A stretch of DNA of 64,000 nt, from contig JAKSZT010054215.1 of the NCBI GenBank assembly GCA_026826555.1, positions 28,079,537 to 28,143,536 on the forward strand, given 5' to 3'. Source of the stretch: Tolypeutes matacus. Its lineage: Eukaryota; Chordata; Mammalia; Cingulata; Chlamyphoridae. Shown here one piece after another: positions 31,893 through 42,895 of this stretch (position 1 is the first letter of the stretch; each line of letters opens with the position of its first letter). The notes beneath the pieces were generated by a model, which did no database searches, had not been told where the DNA came from, and saw nothing but the letters and a program-made list of their open reading frames with translations. The position numbers were made by a program, and so were the translations under genes.

Positions 31893-32411
31893 TGCCGCTT
31901 TGTTTCCGGGCCTGAGGGTGATCAGCCCTGCTGCAGCCCGGGGAGCGACACGAGCTAGTTGTGGACCGTCCGGCGTGCACTCCGGGAATGGCGGGGGGTG
32001 AAGAAGTTGTCAGGAGAGCGCAGGCCTGGCTCCCTGGTCTTCACGGGGGTTAAGGAGAAGTTGTCACAGGGTCGCCGTTTGGTGCCCTGTGGTCTCCCTG
32101 ACAGTACTAAATGAAGAGACACCACTCACTTGCTTGCTGGAAGGTAAGACCTTTATTCAGGGAGAGCTGCGCAGTTTTATAGGCAGAGTTGGGCGGGGGT
32201 GAGCGTGTTGTCTTCTGATAGGGTGAAGCTGTTGCTGGGCGTGGAGGGAAGATTTGGGAGGGAGGGGGGAGGCTAGAGGAGAAGGCCAACATGTCCAAAT
32301 AAGGTTATGGCTGTGAGGGAATGCTGTGATAGGCTGAGAGAAATGGGGAAGTTGGGTCCGGGAAGAAGGTGGGGCGTAGTGCCCCGCAAACGCCTGGTAA
32401 ACATTACCTCA
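31893..32411 (-). mobile_element. Solo LTR of a class II-like ERV, antisense
   Basis: A 519-bp element. On the minus strand it starts TGAGGTAATGTTTACC and ends AACAAAGCGGCA. It carries a TATA-like CCTATAAAAC (about 32174-32183) and AATAAA (32152-32157) only about 20 bp apart, a compact arrangement known from betaretrovirus-like LTRs. Flanks are a perfect 6-bp duplication AAAGGC (31887-31892 and 32412-32417). The empty site is seen at 38177-38182. CpG density is high for this window, suggesting youth. No gag, pol or env sequence is attached. Confidence 0.85.
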
Positions 32412-32640
32412 AAAGGCAGTTACCATGGATCTCTTCAAGAATCTAGCATAGAGAGAGAGAAAAACCACAGAGTTCACATATGTACCCCAGCAAAGGCAGG
32501 AAGCGTTCTGGGACTTCAGGGTGAGATTAAAGAATGGGACTCAGGAAGACAATCAATTTCAGGTATTGATAGAAAGAAAAGGATAATGGAAATAGACCAA
32601 ACAGAGAAAACAATAGAAAGTGAAATAGAAAGAAAGGAGA

Positions 32641-34632
32641 AGGTTGTGAGCCATCACCCATATGGACGTAATCTATGGTAAGTTGAAAGAGTGTAGTTAT
32701 GTATTGAAGGAATAGGACAGGAGGGTAGTGATATTGGGTTGGATGGTGCAGGGTTGATAGGTGGGTATATTAGGAAGTGTGGGTTAGAAGGTCCAGAGTA
32801 CTGGGGGGGAGGGTTGGAAGAGGGGCCAGGTGAACACTGGGGATTTGAGGGTATGTGGTTGAAAGTACAAAGTTGGGAATGCTCTTGTGGTAATATGACA
32901 AGGAAGGGTTACTGGTTTAGGATGTTGGATGGGGGGGCATTTGTGACAGAGCACACCTGGAGCAGGCTTCTAGGGAGTGTGTGAGTGATCATTCTATCAT
33001 AATGTGTCGTATCAGTGGATAGAGACCCACATAATGAGCGGGAAGGAGTTGGACTTCCATCTTTGGGAGGACCGATTTGTTCAGAAATAGGCAGAAGTCT
33101 CTCGAGAGCAAGGGCATTTCCTAAGAGGGGAGGACAAACCAGTGTGTCAAGACCTCAGTCTTGTTGCATGTAACTATGAATCTTATCATCCAACGAGTCA
33201 AGCCAGGGGGTCACTGTGGGCCCCAGGAGGATGGGGAGGGAGGAATAGAATATATCAAACAGGGGATATTTAGTGGTCAGTGGAATTGTCCTGCATGATC
33301 TTACAGTGATGGACCCAGGACATGGTAAATATCATCAAAATTTATAAAAGTGTTTGGTCTAAAATGTAAACCACAGTGTAAACCATTGACCATGTTTAGT
33401 AGCTATGTTTCACTATTTATATATCAGTTATAATAAAGATACCATCCACATATAAAAAGGTATTAATATGGGGGGGAGGAAAAGGGGAGGATGTTGGGTA
33501 TATGAAAGTCTCCTGTATTCTGTGTGTGACTTTGCTGTGACCTAAAACTTTTTTGAAAACAAAATGAAAAATAGTGAGACACTGGGGAATGAATGGGGGA
33601 AGGTGCCACGGTACAGACAGGACACTAGATATTGCAGTGATGAAAGACAAAATGTCAAAAAAATGTTTTTAATATTTTTCATTTTTTAAATATCCCAATC
33701 TTTTCATTTTATTTTAGTTTTAGTTTTTTTTAATTTTTATGAATTTGATCTCTTATATTTAAACTTATCATTTTTATTTCATTTTCCTATTAATTGTATT
33801 CAGCTATTGTAATAGCTTCATCTTTGAAGATGCTTTGGATCACAGAAGGGTTACAACTGAGGTGGGGGAGTATTGTTGGTATGGGGTATCAGGGATGGGG
33901 GATGCATAGGAGGAAGTTCACCTGAACACCTGAACATACATATAAGGTATATAAAAATGTTCAAATGTTCACGGGGCATTGTAACAGTGGGTGGAGAATC
34001 ACTCAATAAATGAGAGAATACTGAATTCCCATCCTGGAGAGCTTTGCCACATTCTCTAAGGGAGCAGCAACAGTCCCCCAAGTGCAGGGGCAGTGACTGG
34101 CAAAGGAGGATGGTCCACTGATGGGCCCTTGTTATTGATGACTAGGCTTATGAGACTTTGCTCTTGAAATTGAAACTTAGCCTATTGTTATGGGGTGCCT
34201 AAGGGTTGCTTCCTGAAAGCCTCCTTGTTGCTCAAATGTGGCCTCTCTGTAAGCCAAACTCAGCATATGAATGAATTACCTTCCCCCTAGCATGGGACAT
34301 GATTCCCAGGGATGAGCCTCCCTGGCACCGAGGGATTGCTACCAAGCACCAACTAGCAATGCAACTGGAAAAATACCTCGAATAAAAGGGGGAAAAGGTA
34401 AAGCCAAATGAGTTTATATGGATAAGAGACTTCAAAGTGAGTCGGGAGGTCATCCCAGAGGTAACACTTATGCACATCTCAGCAGGATCTCATAGACTTC
34501 CAAAGTGGATACCACCCCAAATAGTGGGGCTCCTGAGGGCTCTGGAGACACCCAGGTCCTATGGTCAGGGCAGATAGCTCTGGAGTTTGATACCTTGTCA
34601 GTGGAGTTTGTGCTCCTGAGAGTGACAGAAAT
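32641..34632 (+). mobile_element. Second copy of the long L1 3' region, sense
   Basis: Colinear with the reverse complement of 24490-26190. Shared landmarks in order: CCATATGGAC-TAATCTATGG, 'GGACATGGTAAATATCATCA', 'GTGTGACTTTGCTGTGACCT', 'CACAGAAGGGTTACAA', 'GGAGAGCTTTGCCACATTCT', 'TGAGCCTCCCTGGCACCGAG', 'AATAAAAGGGGGAAAAGGTA', 'GGGAGGTCATCCCAGAGGTA' and 'CTGGAGACACCCAGGTCC'. The similarity stops after 'CTCCTGAGAGTGACAGAA', about 850 bp before the end seen in the other copy, and no poly-A follows. That is odd for an L1 insertion. Confidence 0.75.
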
Positions 34633-35364
34633 AGAAGGAAAGTGCATGAGAGTTTCCTGGGACCAGAGGTTGGCCTCATGGGAACAAGAATTGGGCTGGA
34701 GCCATTTTACATAATGCCCTGTCCCTAGAGAGGATAAGAGGAGAGCAAGGGGGGCTCTGACAATAAAAGTCTGAGTGGAGTGGACTGCAGAGGTCCATAG
34801 GTGATGGGGTGCAGCCCGTGAGGAGCAGGATGCAGGGCCCGTATCATGGGAGCGTGGCCTGAGTGTACAGCACAGGAACCTCCAGTGAATCCAATAAGGC
34901 CCCTGGGGCAGAGGAGTCTGCTCTAAATGTCTACCCTTTGGGCCCTGAGATCTAAAATAATCAGCCACAAAGAAACATCCTTGCCCCTTCCTATCTTCTA
35001 CCCCTCTTCTCTCCCCTGCATCAGCCTCTAAGGAGCATTATGCCACCCTAAGGGGCTCAGGAAGACAAGGAGAAGCCTAATCTTTGAAGATGTCTTTAAA
35101 AGGAGTGCCTTTCATGCCTGAATCGAGAGTCGGTACCTAAGAGTGAGCAGAGACTCAATCATAAGACCTGACCGACCGAGTTTTCATCTACAGACAGGTG
35201 AAATTTATTCCTCCATTTTAAAGGAAAGTGAAAGAAAATAAATTTGGGTTTTAATTATGTCACAAATTGTGCTTGTTTATCATACAAGTTACACTCTTAA
35301 AAGGTAAAATGTCATGTAAATCTTATGATCAATAATCCCTTCTCTTCTCTTCTTGCATGCTAAG
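34633..35364. other. Unassigned sequence
   Basis: It follows the broken repeat copy. The minus frame of 166 codons (34468-34968) spans the repeat junction and shows no recognisable domain. 35165-35360 looks single-copy. Confidence 0.4.
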
Positions 35365-35580
35365 ACGGTGATTTTCAAATTTGGGAGTGCATCAAATTAC
35401 CCATGAGCATGTTAACATGCAAATCGATGGGTGCTACCCCTAGCGTTTTTGACTCAGTGGGACTAGGGTAAGCCAAGAATTTGCATTTCTATCAAGTTCC
35501 AGGCAATACTCATTTCTTACAAGTTCCAAGGTGGTACTAATGCTGCTGGTTTGGGAGCCGCACTTTGAGAACTGCTGCTC
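35365..35580 (+). mobile_element. MER5A-like hAT element
   Basis: 'TTTGGGAGTGCATCAAATTAC', 'GCCAAGAATTTGCATTTCTA' and an end 'GAGCCGCACTTTGAGAACTG' form a complete MER5A-type unit. Confidence 0.75.
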
Positions 35581-35730
35581 TAAAACCCTGATTCTGGACC
35601 TTGGCTGCACATTGAAATCACCTGAGAATATATAACGACTACTGCTGCTTGGATGCCATCCCCAGAGATTTGATTTAATTTGTCTGATCTGTGCATCATG
35701 ATTAAAAGCTCTCCAGGGCATTGTTTTTAA
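35581..35730 (+). mobile_element. Second MER5A-like element, head to tail
   Basis: 'TTCTGGACCTTGGCTGCACAT', 'TGAAATCACCTGAGAATATA', 'CCAGAGATTTGATTTAATTTG' and 'AAAGCTCTCCAGGGCATTG'. It is directly adjacent to the previous element, with only about ten bases between. Confidence 0.75.
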
Positions 35731-37129
35731 AGTGTTTACCTTACCTAATTGAGAGTAGAGACTTTGGCTTTCTGTCTTACACACTTTGGTATTATTTGAA
35801 TTTTTAACAGTGAGGATCTGTCATTCTAAAACTAACAAGCAAATGTGACTTTATTCTTCCCATAAATCAGGTACATTTTACCATGCACCTTAACTCTTTG
35901 AAATCCTAAAGGATGTTTGGAGCTTTCCTCCTTCCATCATTCCTCTGATCATTTAAAACTTTCCTTCTTAGTCTAATAAAAATCTAGCTCATCCCAAACT
36001 CTGTCAAATTTTCTCAGATAGTAAGAAATTAATTTCAGCTATTACCATGGAATGTTGAAAAAGACTTTATCTAATACCTTATACTTCTCAATCTTTAATC
36101 TTTCTCTGCCACAGTCCAGAAAATTCTACCATCCATTTCTCTTTCTGGTCTGTATATTCCAGGCACATGATGTTAATAATGATCTTTACCCATGTGTTCT
36201 CAAAAATCAATATAAACACTTTTTGAGGGCTTATAATGTGTCAGGTGCTGTGATAATTATTCCTATTTTACAGATAAGGACACCAAGGCTTAGAAGGTTT
36301 CCACATTCATAACTAAAATGTTATTTATGTAGTATTACAGGTCCCTTTTCCATCCAAAGAGTCATTGAATATCTACCATTAGTAAGCAAAGAGAAAGAAT
36401 ACATTCAGTTTCTGATTAGATCCATTACCCAACTATCATTAATTCTTCAACCAGCATGCCCAAACTCTGCCCAGAGACCTTATTTAAAATAGGTTGATCG
36501 TTATGGCTTCCTGCGTGTACATCCTTTTAAAAGACATAACTGAAATGTTCTCATATGAAAGAGAGATTACTTTTGGGAAGCAGTTACAAAGTTTGTTATT
36601 CCCAGGCTCCTATTCATACACAGCATTATAAATACACATCTGGCAACAGAGATTTTCTTCATTTCAAATATCCTCATCTTGTATATTAAAATTCTACTTC
36701 TACATGATTCCCTTTCCCTATTATTGACTGGTGAGAAGACCCTTAAACCCACTCCCTTTATGTACAATGAAATTCTCTCTTGGCATTAAGCTTTATTTCT
36801 TGTACTAAAATCACTCTTCTCTCTTAAGGCTACACCAACTGGTGGATTAATGTTTTTCATTTTACTATTTTTATGTTTCAAAATTGTGCTTTTTCTATGT
36901 GGATGTGATTTTATTAAGCTCTAAAAATTTTCCTTTGATTCCCCCTCCTCATTTCTTCCAATCTTTCTTTTAGGATTGAGTTCCCCATCCATTCTGAACC
37001 CGTAGTTCTCATTTTCTTTGGGTTTTCTCTCTCCCTTGATTTCTTTGTCTTTTTTCCTCCTCTGTTGATTCATTCAGATATAGTAGACTATTTCCCTTAT
37101 TTTCTGTGGGTTAGCTTTTCCCAGAAGCT
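35731..37129. other. Mostly single-copy DNA, one MIR end
   Basis: 36213-36312 ('TTTTTGAGGGCTTATAATGTG', 'CTATTTTACAGATAAGGACAC') is an antisense MIR. The rest is AT-rich, with no supported feature. Confidence 0.5.
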
Positions 37130-37925
37130 TTTTCCTATAAGATATTACTATAAAAATTCAAAATTCAAAAATGTTTTAAATTTTATAGTGAATACCCATA
37201 TACCCACCACTCAGACTCCACTGTTAATATTTTACTATACTTACTTTATCACCTATCTATTCACCTCTCCACCCCTCCATTTTCATCTATCAAAACACCT
37301 TATTTGATGCATTTCATATGAAACGACAGACATCAGTACACTTCACCCCTACATGCATAATATTAATTAAAGTTCAATATTTGTTTATGGCTCTTTTTAT
37401 TTTCTGAGGTAAAATTTATACATAACAAAATTCACAAATCTTAAATGTGCCATATGATGTTTTGACAAATACATACATCTGTATAACCTAAACCCCTATT
37501 AAGATAGTGCACATTACTCTGAAAGTTCTCTTATACCCTTTCCCCCAAAAAATTGCTGCCCTCACTCTTCCCAGAAGCAATCACTGTTCTGGTTTTTATC
37601 CACTAGATATTAGTTTGAACACCCTACATGAAGTATATACTCTTCTGAGTAAGGCTTCTTTTACTCAGCATAATGTTTTTGAGACTCCCCCACGTTGTTG
37701 CAAGGATCTGTAGTTTACTTCTTATTGTGAAGTAGTATTTCATTATGTGAATATACCACTATTGGTTTGTCCATTCACCTGTTGTTGGCCACCTGAGCTG
37801 TCCCCAGTTTTTGGCTACTATAAATTAACCTGTGATGAACATTCTCATACAAGCATTTTTTGTGGATGTGTGGTTTCCTTTGGCAAAATACCTAGGAGTG
37901 AATTGCTGGGTCACCTTGGGGCCTT
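37130..37925 (-). pseudogene. Old L1 3' UTR and ORF2 end, antisense
   Basis: 'CATATACCCACCACTCAGAC', 'CATATGATGTTTTGACAAATAC', 'TTTTACTCAGCATAATGTTT', 'CACGTTGTTGCAAGGATCTG' and 'AGGAGTGAATTGCTGGGTCA' are the reversed 3' UTR and ORF2 C-terminal region of an L1M. No intact frame remains. Confidence 0.8.
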
Positions 37926-38103
37926 TTACGATTTATTTTGTACCTGACTTTCCATTGCTTTCTCCATTTGATCTATTACCATTATCCCTTTCCTTCTACC
38001 AATACTTGAAACCAGTTGTCTTCCTGAGTCCCATTCCCTAATCTCATCCTGAAGTCCCAGAACACTCCCTGCCTTCACTGAGGCACATATATGAACTCTG
38101 TGG

Positions 38104-38105
38104 TT

Positions 38106-38147
<42 letters not shown>

Positions 38148-38152
38148 TGTGT
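38104..38152. repeat. (TC)n(TG)n compound microsatellite
   Basis: About 12-13 CT units followed by about 11 GT units, inside element X. Confidence 0.95.
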
Positions 38153-38310
38153 ATTTTGAGGTGATCCATGGTAACTGCCTTTCTGTCATGGGGTCATCTT
38201 CCAGATCAGTATATCAGTGAGCTATTTCCACAGTAATGTTGTATACAAAGCACCCCAAAATCAGTAGCCTAAACAGAGATGATTTATCTGGCTCAGAAGT
38301 CTGTGGGTCA

Positions 38311-38578
38311 GGGAAGAGGCTGTGGCTCAGTCGGCTGGGATCCCGTTTACCATGTGGGAGGCCCTGGGTTCGGTTCCCAGGGCCTCCTGGTGGGGGCAAG
38401 TCGGCCCGCATGGCGCGGTGAGCTGACGGCCTGTGCTGCACTGTGAGCTGGCGCAGCAAGATGACCCAACAAAAGGGAGACAAATAGACACAGAGAAATG
38501 CAAAGCAAATAGACACAGCGAGCACAAACAGCAAGGGGGGGATAAACAAATAAAATAATTAAAAAAAAAAAAAAAAAT
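38311..38578 (+). mobile_element. DAS SINE, intermediate length
   Basis: GGGAAGAGGCTGTGGCTCAG head, box B GGGTTCGGTTCCCAGGGCC, a body with AGACACAGAGAAATGCAAAG, then GGGGGGGATAAACAAATAAA and an A-tail. The perfect 16-bp target duplication AGAAGTCTGTGGGTCA lies at 38295-38310 and 38579-38594. It belongs to the class of the copies at 55536 and 58812 but has a longer middle. Confidence 0.93.
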
Positions 38579-38872
38579 AGAAGTCTGTGGGTCAGCTGGG
38601 GCAAGTCTGCACCATGAGCGTTCATACTGGGGCCAAGGCTGAAAAGGCAGCAGTGCTTTCTTACAGTGATGGCAAACGTACAAGAGAAAAAGTGGAAATG
38701 TGATGCCTCTAAAGGCTTAGGCTCAGAAGGCTCAGAACTGTCACACTGTCACTTTACCCCTATCATATTGGCCAAAGCAAGTCACATGATCGAACAGTGG
38801 GATTTGGAAATATAATCTACCTGTACCAGGGATAATTTGTATAACTGGAGTCTTTATTCGCACCAAGATGTA

Positions 38873-39190
38873 TATGTACACTGTATGACTCCATTTATAT
38901 AAAATTCTAGAAAATATGACATAATCTATAGTGACTTTAAAGCAAATCTATCGTTTCCCAGGGGAAGAGAGCTGGAAGAAATGGGAGGAAGGAATCACAA
39001 AGGGTCACAAGGAAACTTTGGGGAATGATTGATATGTTCACTCTCTTGATTGTGGCTGATGGTTTTATGGGTATAGTCACATGTCAAGACTTACCAAGTT
39101 ATCAATTTTAAATATATACCACTTTCTACATGCCAATCATACCTCAACAAAACTGTTTTGAAAACCAAATAGCAAAAATAAGCAAACAAA
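38873..39190 (+). mobile_element. Old L1 3' UTR, sense
   Basis: 'ACACTGTATGACTCCATTTA', 'GTTTCCCAGGGGAAGAGAGC', 'CTCTCTTGATTGTGGCTGATG' and 'CCAATCATACCTCAACAAAA' are in L1M 3' UTR order, followed by A-rich sequence. Confidence 0.75.
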
Positions 39191-40171
39191 TAGAATAGGT
39201 TAGAGCAGGACATCAAAGATACAATATCATGGATAAAGATACTATGGGGTAATAGAAATGTGTAAAGGTCAGAGGAGAATTAGATGTACAAAACACATTT
39301 TAGGAAACGGTCTAATAAAAGGAAGAAATGAAACATTTGGGATTTGTGCTCCTAAGATATTAATATTCAGTATCTGTGAAAATTTTATTGGCTTTGTTAG
39401 GTGGTAGGAAAAGAGTTGTAAATATTTAAATATATACTATGAAATAGATTTTACAGTAAAATTCTTGTAAAGATCAAATGAGATCAAGCATATATTAGCA
39501 TTTTGAAAGGTGTAACTTGCTAGACAAATGCAAGTGGTTATTAATAATATAAAATGTTAATAGCTATTCCTGACTAATTCAGAGTTTCCCCAGCAGACAC
39601 CTTCTCCTTTCATGTGTAATTGAATCTCATCTACAGGTTGGGAACTTTTCAAAAGAGAGTTGAGACCAGACATGGATATATGACTGTACTACCATAAACC
39701 TCTTCAAGCCTGGCCTCCCAGCTGGCTTACTTCCTTCATCTATCACCAGCAAGATTCCTGACTGATGGCAGTGGGAGCAGGGCGAAGTCTTGTGCCACAG
39801 CTGTGTCGAGTTGATTTAACTTGTCCAGCCATCTGTAACAGGGAAAACAAGCTTCCCCCACACATGTGCGAAGTTAACAGATGGAGGATTGGGGATGGCG
39901 GCCATCCTTCAGGGAGACGCAGAACCTGTCTTCCCTCCTAAAGCAACTTTTCAAACGGATTGCAGACAATTCAAACACATTTTTCAGAAATCCTCTTAAC
40001 TCCTTATGAGCCACAAGCACACATCCCTTGCCTGGCTGCTTCCAAACAGGTGATGCTCACCAAGAACCACAATTCTTGTCTGGATCCTGTGGCTGAACCT
40101 AGCATCTTGCACAATACAGGAGGGCACTGTGTCTTCCTGTGTTCCTAAGTGCCCAGCACATTGTCCGAAAT
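39191..40171. other. Single-copy DNA, nothing recognised
   Basis: No repeat or exon could be supported. Confidence 0.45.
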
Positions 40172-40268
40172 AGATTAGGGACAAAAAAGAAAGGAAGGAA
40201 GGAGGGAGAGAGGGAGGGAGGGAGAGATGGAGGATGGGAGAGAGGGAGGAAGGGAAGTAGGGAGGAGA
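40172..40268. repeat. Purine-rich (GGAA/GGGA)n tract
   Basis: Nearly 100 bp with A and G on the plus strand and few interruptions. Minus-strand frames across it (40099-40370) are low complexity and not genes. Confidence 0.9.
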
Positions 40269-40544
40269 AGGCACAATTGAACATCTGTCCTTCTGGGAAG
40301 CCAGGTACCGTTCAGAAATGTCCCTCTGCAAATATGTACCTGTACTTAGGGGAACTGGGGATGTTTTCAAGGCTTCCTCCTCAAGTGGAGTTGAATGCCT
40401 TGTCAGAATATGGACAATAAGATTCTAATACTCTGGGGTACGAAGCCCTGTCCCCCAGATCACACCTGACCTGAAGACACAATTGGCTGCCTTCCCAGGA
40501 TCCAGTCTACCTTTTTCCTTACTAAGAGAACATTAATTTCTTTG

Positions 40545-40985
40545 GCAATGTGCCATCTTTTCTCCCTCAGATTCTCTTGCAGGTAGAAGTACCCATGTGA
40601 CCCAATTCTGGCCAATGTGATATAAGTAGAAGACTATAGGATGGAACATTTAGGAAAAATTAATAGTTTCCTAATTTTGAAAATAGGAAAGTGTTAACCT
40701 TTTTGCCATTCTTCTTTCTTTCCTTCTTCCTGCCTGGGACAAAATGTGATTACTGTAGGTGAAGCAGTCACCATGCGATCATGGAGACAAAATCCATACA
40801 CTATGGATGGTAAAGCAGGAAGAAAGCTGAAGCCTGGGTCCCTGATAGCATTGTGGATACATTGTGCCAGTTCTAGACTGCCCTTCCCCAGACATCTTTC
40901 TACATGAGAAAGATAAAACCTCTATTTGGTTCATCACAATCAAGTTTCTGTTATAAATTGCCAGATGTAATTATAACTGAGTCAG
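40545..40985 (+). mobile_element. LTR-like repeat, probably MaLR
   Basis: 'ACCCATGTGACCCAATTCTGG', 'CCAATGTGATATAAGTAGAAG', 'GAAGCCTGGGTCCCTGATAGC', 'GACTGCCCTTCCCCAGACATC' and 'GAGAAAGATAAAACCTCTAT' follow the order of a common MaLR-type LTR. Ends are not sharp. Confidence 0.55.
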
Positions 40986-41199
40986 AAACACGACATGGAT
41001 AAGTGCACACAAGCTCTCCTGGAAACCAACCCATTGTGAGGAGAATCACAGCAGTGCACCCATGGGTGCATCCCCATGAGTTAGAAGAATTTATAAATGA
41101 TGGTCTCTTAGACTTATAAGTAAAAGGCCTAAAGAGAGAAACCAGATGAGGTGCTGCCAGACCCCATTAAGGTCAGCCCAACAAGGTCATCATGAAGTC

Positions 41200-41202
41200 T
41201 GT

Positions 41203-41235
<33 letters not shown>
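41200..41235. repeat. (CA)n microsatellite
   Basis: About 15-16 CA units. Confidence 0.97.
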
Positions 41236-41236
<1 letters not shown>

Positions 41237-41589
41237 CCTGAACACTGCATTCACATTCTATTAATGGGAGAAGGAGCTGCTGTAATAAAGGTGCAGAAGG
41301 AAGACAGCTTTGCAAGGAGACAGTGAGAAGAGGTGAACAGGTATTGGGGCCACCAATCAGCCTGCCAGCAGACTGGCACCTATGATTCAGGCTCTGGCCA
41401 ATGGGATAAACTGATGAGGTGATGGCAGAAGACGGTGTACCATGGGATCTCCACATTCCACCAACAGCTTCTAAGATAGAGAGGAAATAAGGTGAAATGG
41501 CTAAGAGTAGACAAGTGGGACTTGGAACTTGCTCTCAATGGCCCTGATTGGGCGTTTGGAGAACTAGATACCAGGGGAATACAGCAGAT
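41236..41589. other. Single-copy DNA, nothing recognised
   Basis: No feature could be supported. Confidence 0.45.
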
Positions 41590-42062
41590 GCTCCTGGTTG
41601 CCTACCCAACAGTCATCCTCTCACCTCTTCTTCCTTGCTGAAGAGCCCACTTCCCACTAGAGAGGTGGAAATGCCCTTCACTCACTTTCTCAGCTTCCCT
41701 TGCAGCTAGGGAATGAGCATATGCCCTAAGCCTGGCCTATAGACCTGAGGGGAAGCCTATTGAGGGGCTTCTGGAACAGGTTTCCCCCCTAAATAATACA
41801 TTCTTCTCTATGTAGAAATGTCAGCATGTGGCACCTGAAATCGCTACAACCAACTCATGACCTTAAGGGGAGACATCACCAAAATGCAGAAGATGACAAA
41901 ATGGACCAATGGAATGCACCTGGATCTTGAAGACATTGCTGAGTTGCTGCGCTGACCCGAAACCACCCTGCCTCCATACTTCTTAAGCAAGATAATAAAT
42001 GTTCTTATGGTTTACATGACATCCAGTTATGCTTCTATTACATGCAACAGCTGAAAGCATCC
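41590..42062 (+). mobile_element. LTR-like repeat, probably MaLR
   Basis: 'CTCAGCTTCCCTTGCAGCTAG', 'AATGGACCAATGGAATGCACC', 'TTCTTAAGCAAGATAATAAATG' and an ending near 'TTACATGCAACAGCTGAAAG' fit the same LTR class. Boundaries are approximate. Confidence 0.5.
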
Positions 42063-42559
42063 TCACTGAGATGGGTAGTAGTCCAGTGTGCCTCAAGCCT
42101 CTTGGGGGGAGAGGAAGCTCGCTGTCACATTTTTTGTCCCAGGTCTACACATTTAGAGGCCTAGAAAGAACAAGTGGCATTCAGAAATTGGGGTTTTTAA
42201 TGATTCCGCATCCCAGCCCAATACATCGACCTCAAATGTACCTGCTCCACAGCTGTAAAGAATGCAGAAAGTGTGAGAAGGAAAATTCAGTGTAGCAGGC
42301 TCAGTCGTCAGGGAATATGCACTCAAATGGGCTGTCTGTGGTCAAAGGAACCCAAGACTTTTTCCAGGTCAGCATCAAGGAAAGGAAAGGACAGTGGCAT
42401 CTCTGCATTGAATGTAAATGGCAAATCTTGATAGGAAATTTAGCCATGCATTTGAAAATAATACTTTCTATGTAGATGACATATTTGGGGGAGAAGATAG
42501 GGTGAGAAAGAACAAACTTTTTTTCAGTTTGTACCCATTTAGCAGCACATTATATATTT
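42063..42559. other. Single-copy DNA, nothing recognised
   Basis: No feature could be supported. Confidence 0.45.
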
Positions 42560-42725
42560 TAGCTCATTTCTTTTTAGTCTTCACATAAATCCTATAAAAT
42601 AAATACATGCATTCTTTTTGCAGATTAAGATACTGAGGCTGTGAGAAATTAAGTAACATCTCCAAAGTCACATTGCCAGTTTGGTTTAATTCAAAAGTCG
42701 GGAACCTTGCCTTTGTATCACATGC
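42560..42725 (-). mobile_element. MIR SINE, antisense
   Basis: 'CATAAATCCTATAAAATAAAT', 'TTTTTGCAGATTAAGATACTG' and 'TAAGTAACATCTCCAAAGTC' read as reversed MIR. Confidence 0.75.
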
Positions 42726-42754
42726 CTGTGTGGGAGCAGGGGGAGGGGAAGGGA

Positions 42755-42895
42755 GAGATAGTATGTGTGTAGAGTGTGTATGTTTGTGTGTGTGCGTAAG
42801 TGTATGTGAGTTTGTGTAGGATAACGTGTAGGTGACTGCATGCGCTTGTGTGTATGTGAAAGTGTGTGTAGGCATGTGCTTATGCATGTGTGAGG
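42755..42895. repeat. Imperfect (TG)n tract
   Basis: GTGTGTGTAGAGTGTGTATG, then many interrupted TGTG stretches over 140 bp. The 152-codon minus frame across it is low complexity. Confidence 0.85.

Larger units (their letters stand above)
30608..32640 (+). mobile_element. LTR-like element X, sense copy, interrupted three times
   Basis: About 600 bp of repeat in four blocks: 30608-30806, 31251-31400, 31852-31892 and 32412-32640. The same blocks, in the same order, occur on the minus strand at 37926-38872, which defines the family. Phrases such as 'GACAGTGTGGCAGTGCTGAG', 'CCACTTGTTCTCTTGTACC', 'TTTCAGCCTTGGCCCCAGAAT' and 'ATTATTGTGGAAATAGTTCAC' resemble MaLR-type LTRs. The right part (AGTTACCATGGATC, ACAGAGTTCACATATGTACC) is unknown to me. 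Confidence 0.65.
37926..38872 (-). mobile_element. Element X, antisense copy, with one SINE
   Basis: The inverted partner of 30608-32640. Blocks 38595-38872, 38183-38310 and 37926-38182 carry the reversed phrases of X. It lacks the two solo LTRs present in the other copy, so it preserves both empty target sites. A TC/TG microsatellite has expanded at 38104-38152, where the sense copy has only AGAGAGAGAGA. Confidence 0.7.

Noticed and set aside
32060..32100. Retroviral primer-binding site next to the LTR
   Set aside because: A TGGTGCCC-like word is present on the plus strand, but the LTR lies on the minus strand and the 6-bp duplication places this word inside the LTR.
34468..34968. 166-codon minus-strand open frame
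   Set aside because: It crosses the edge of a repeat copy, has no recognisable domain and lacks the same frame in the other repeat copy.
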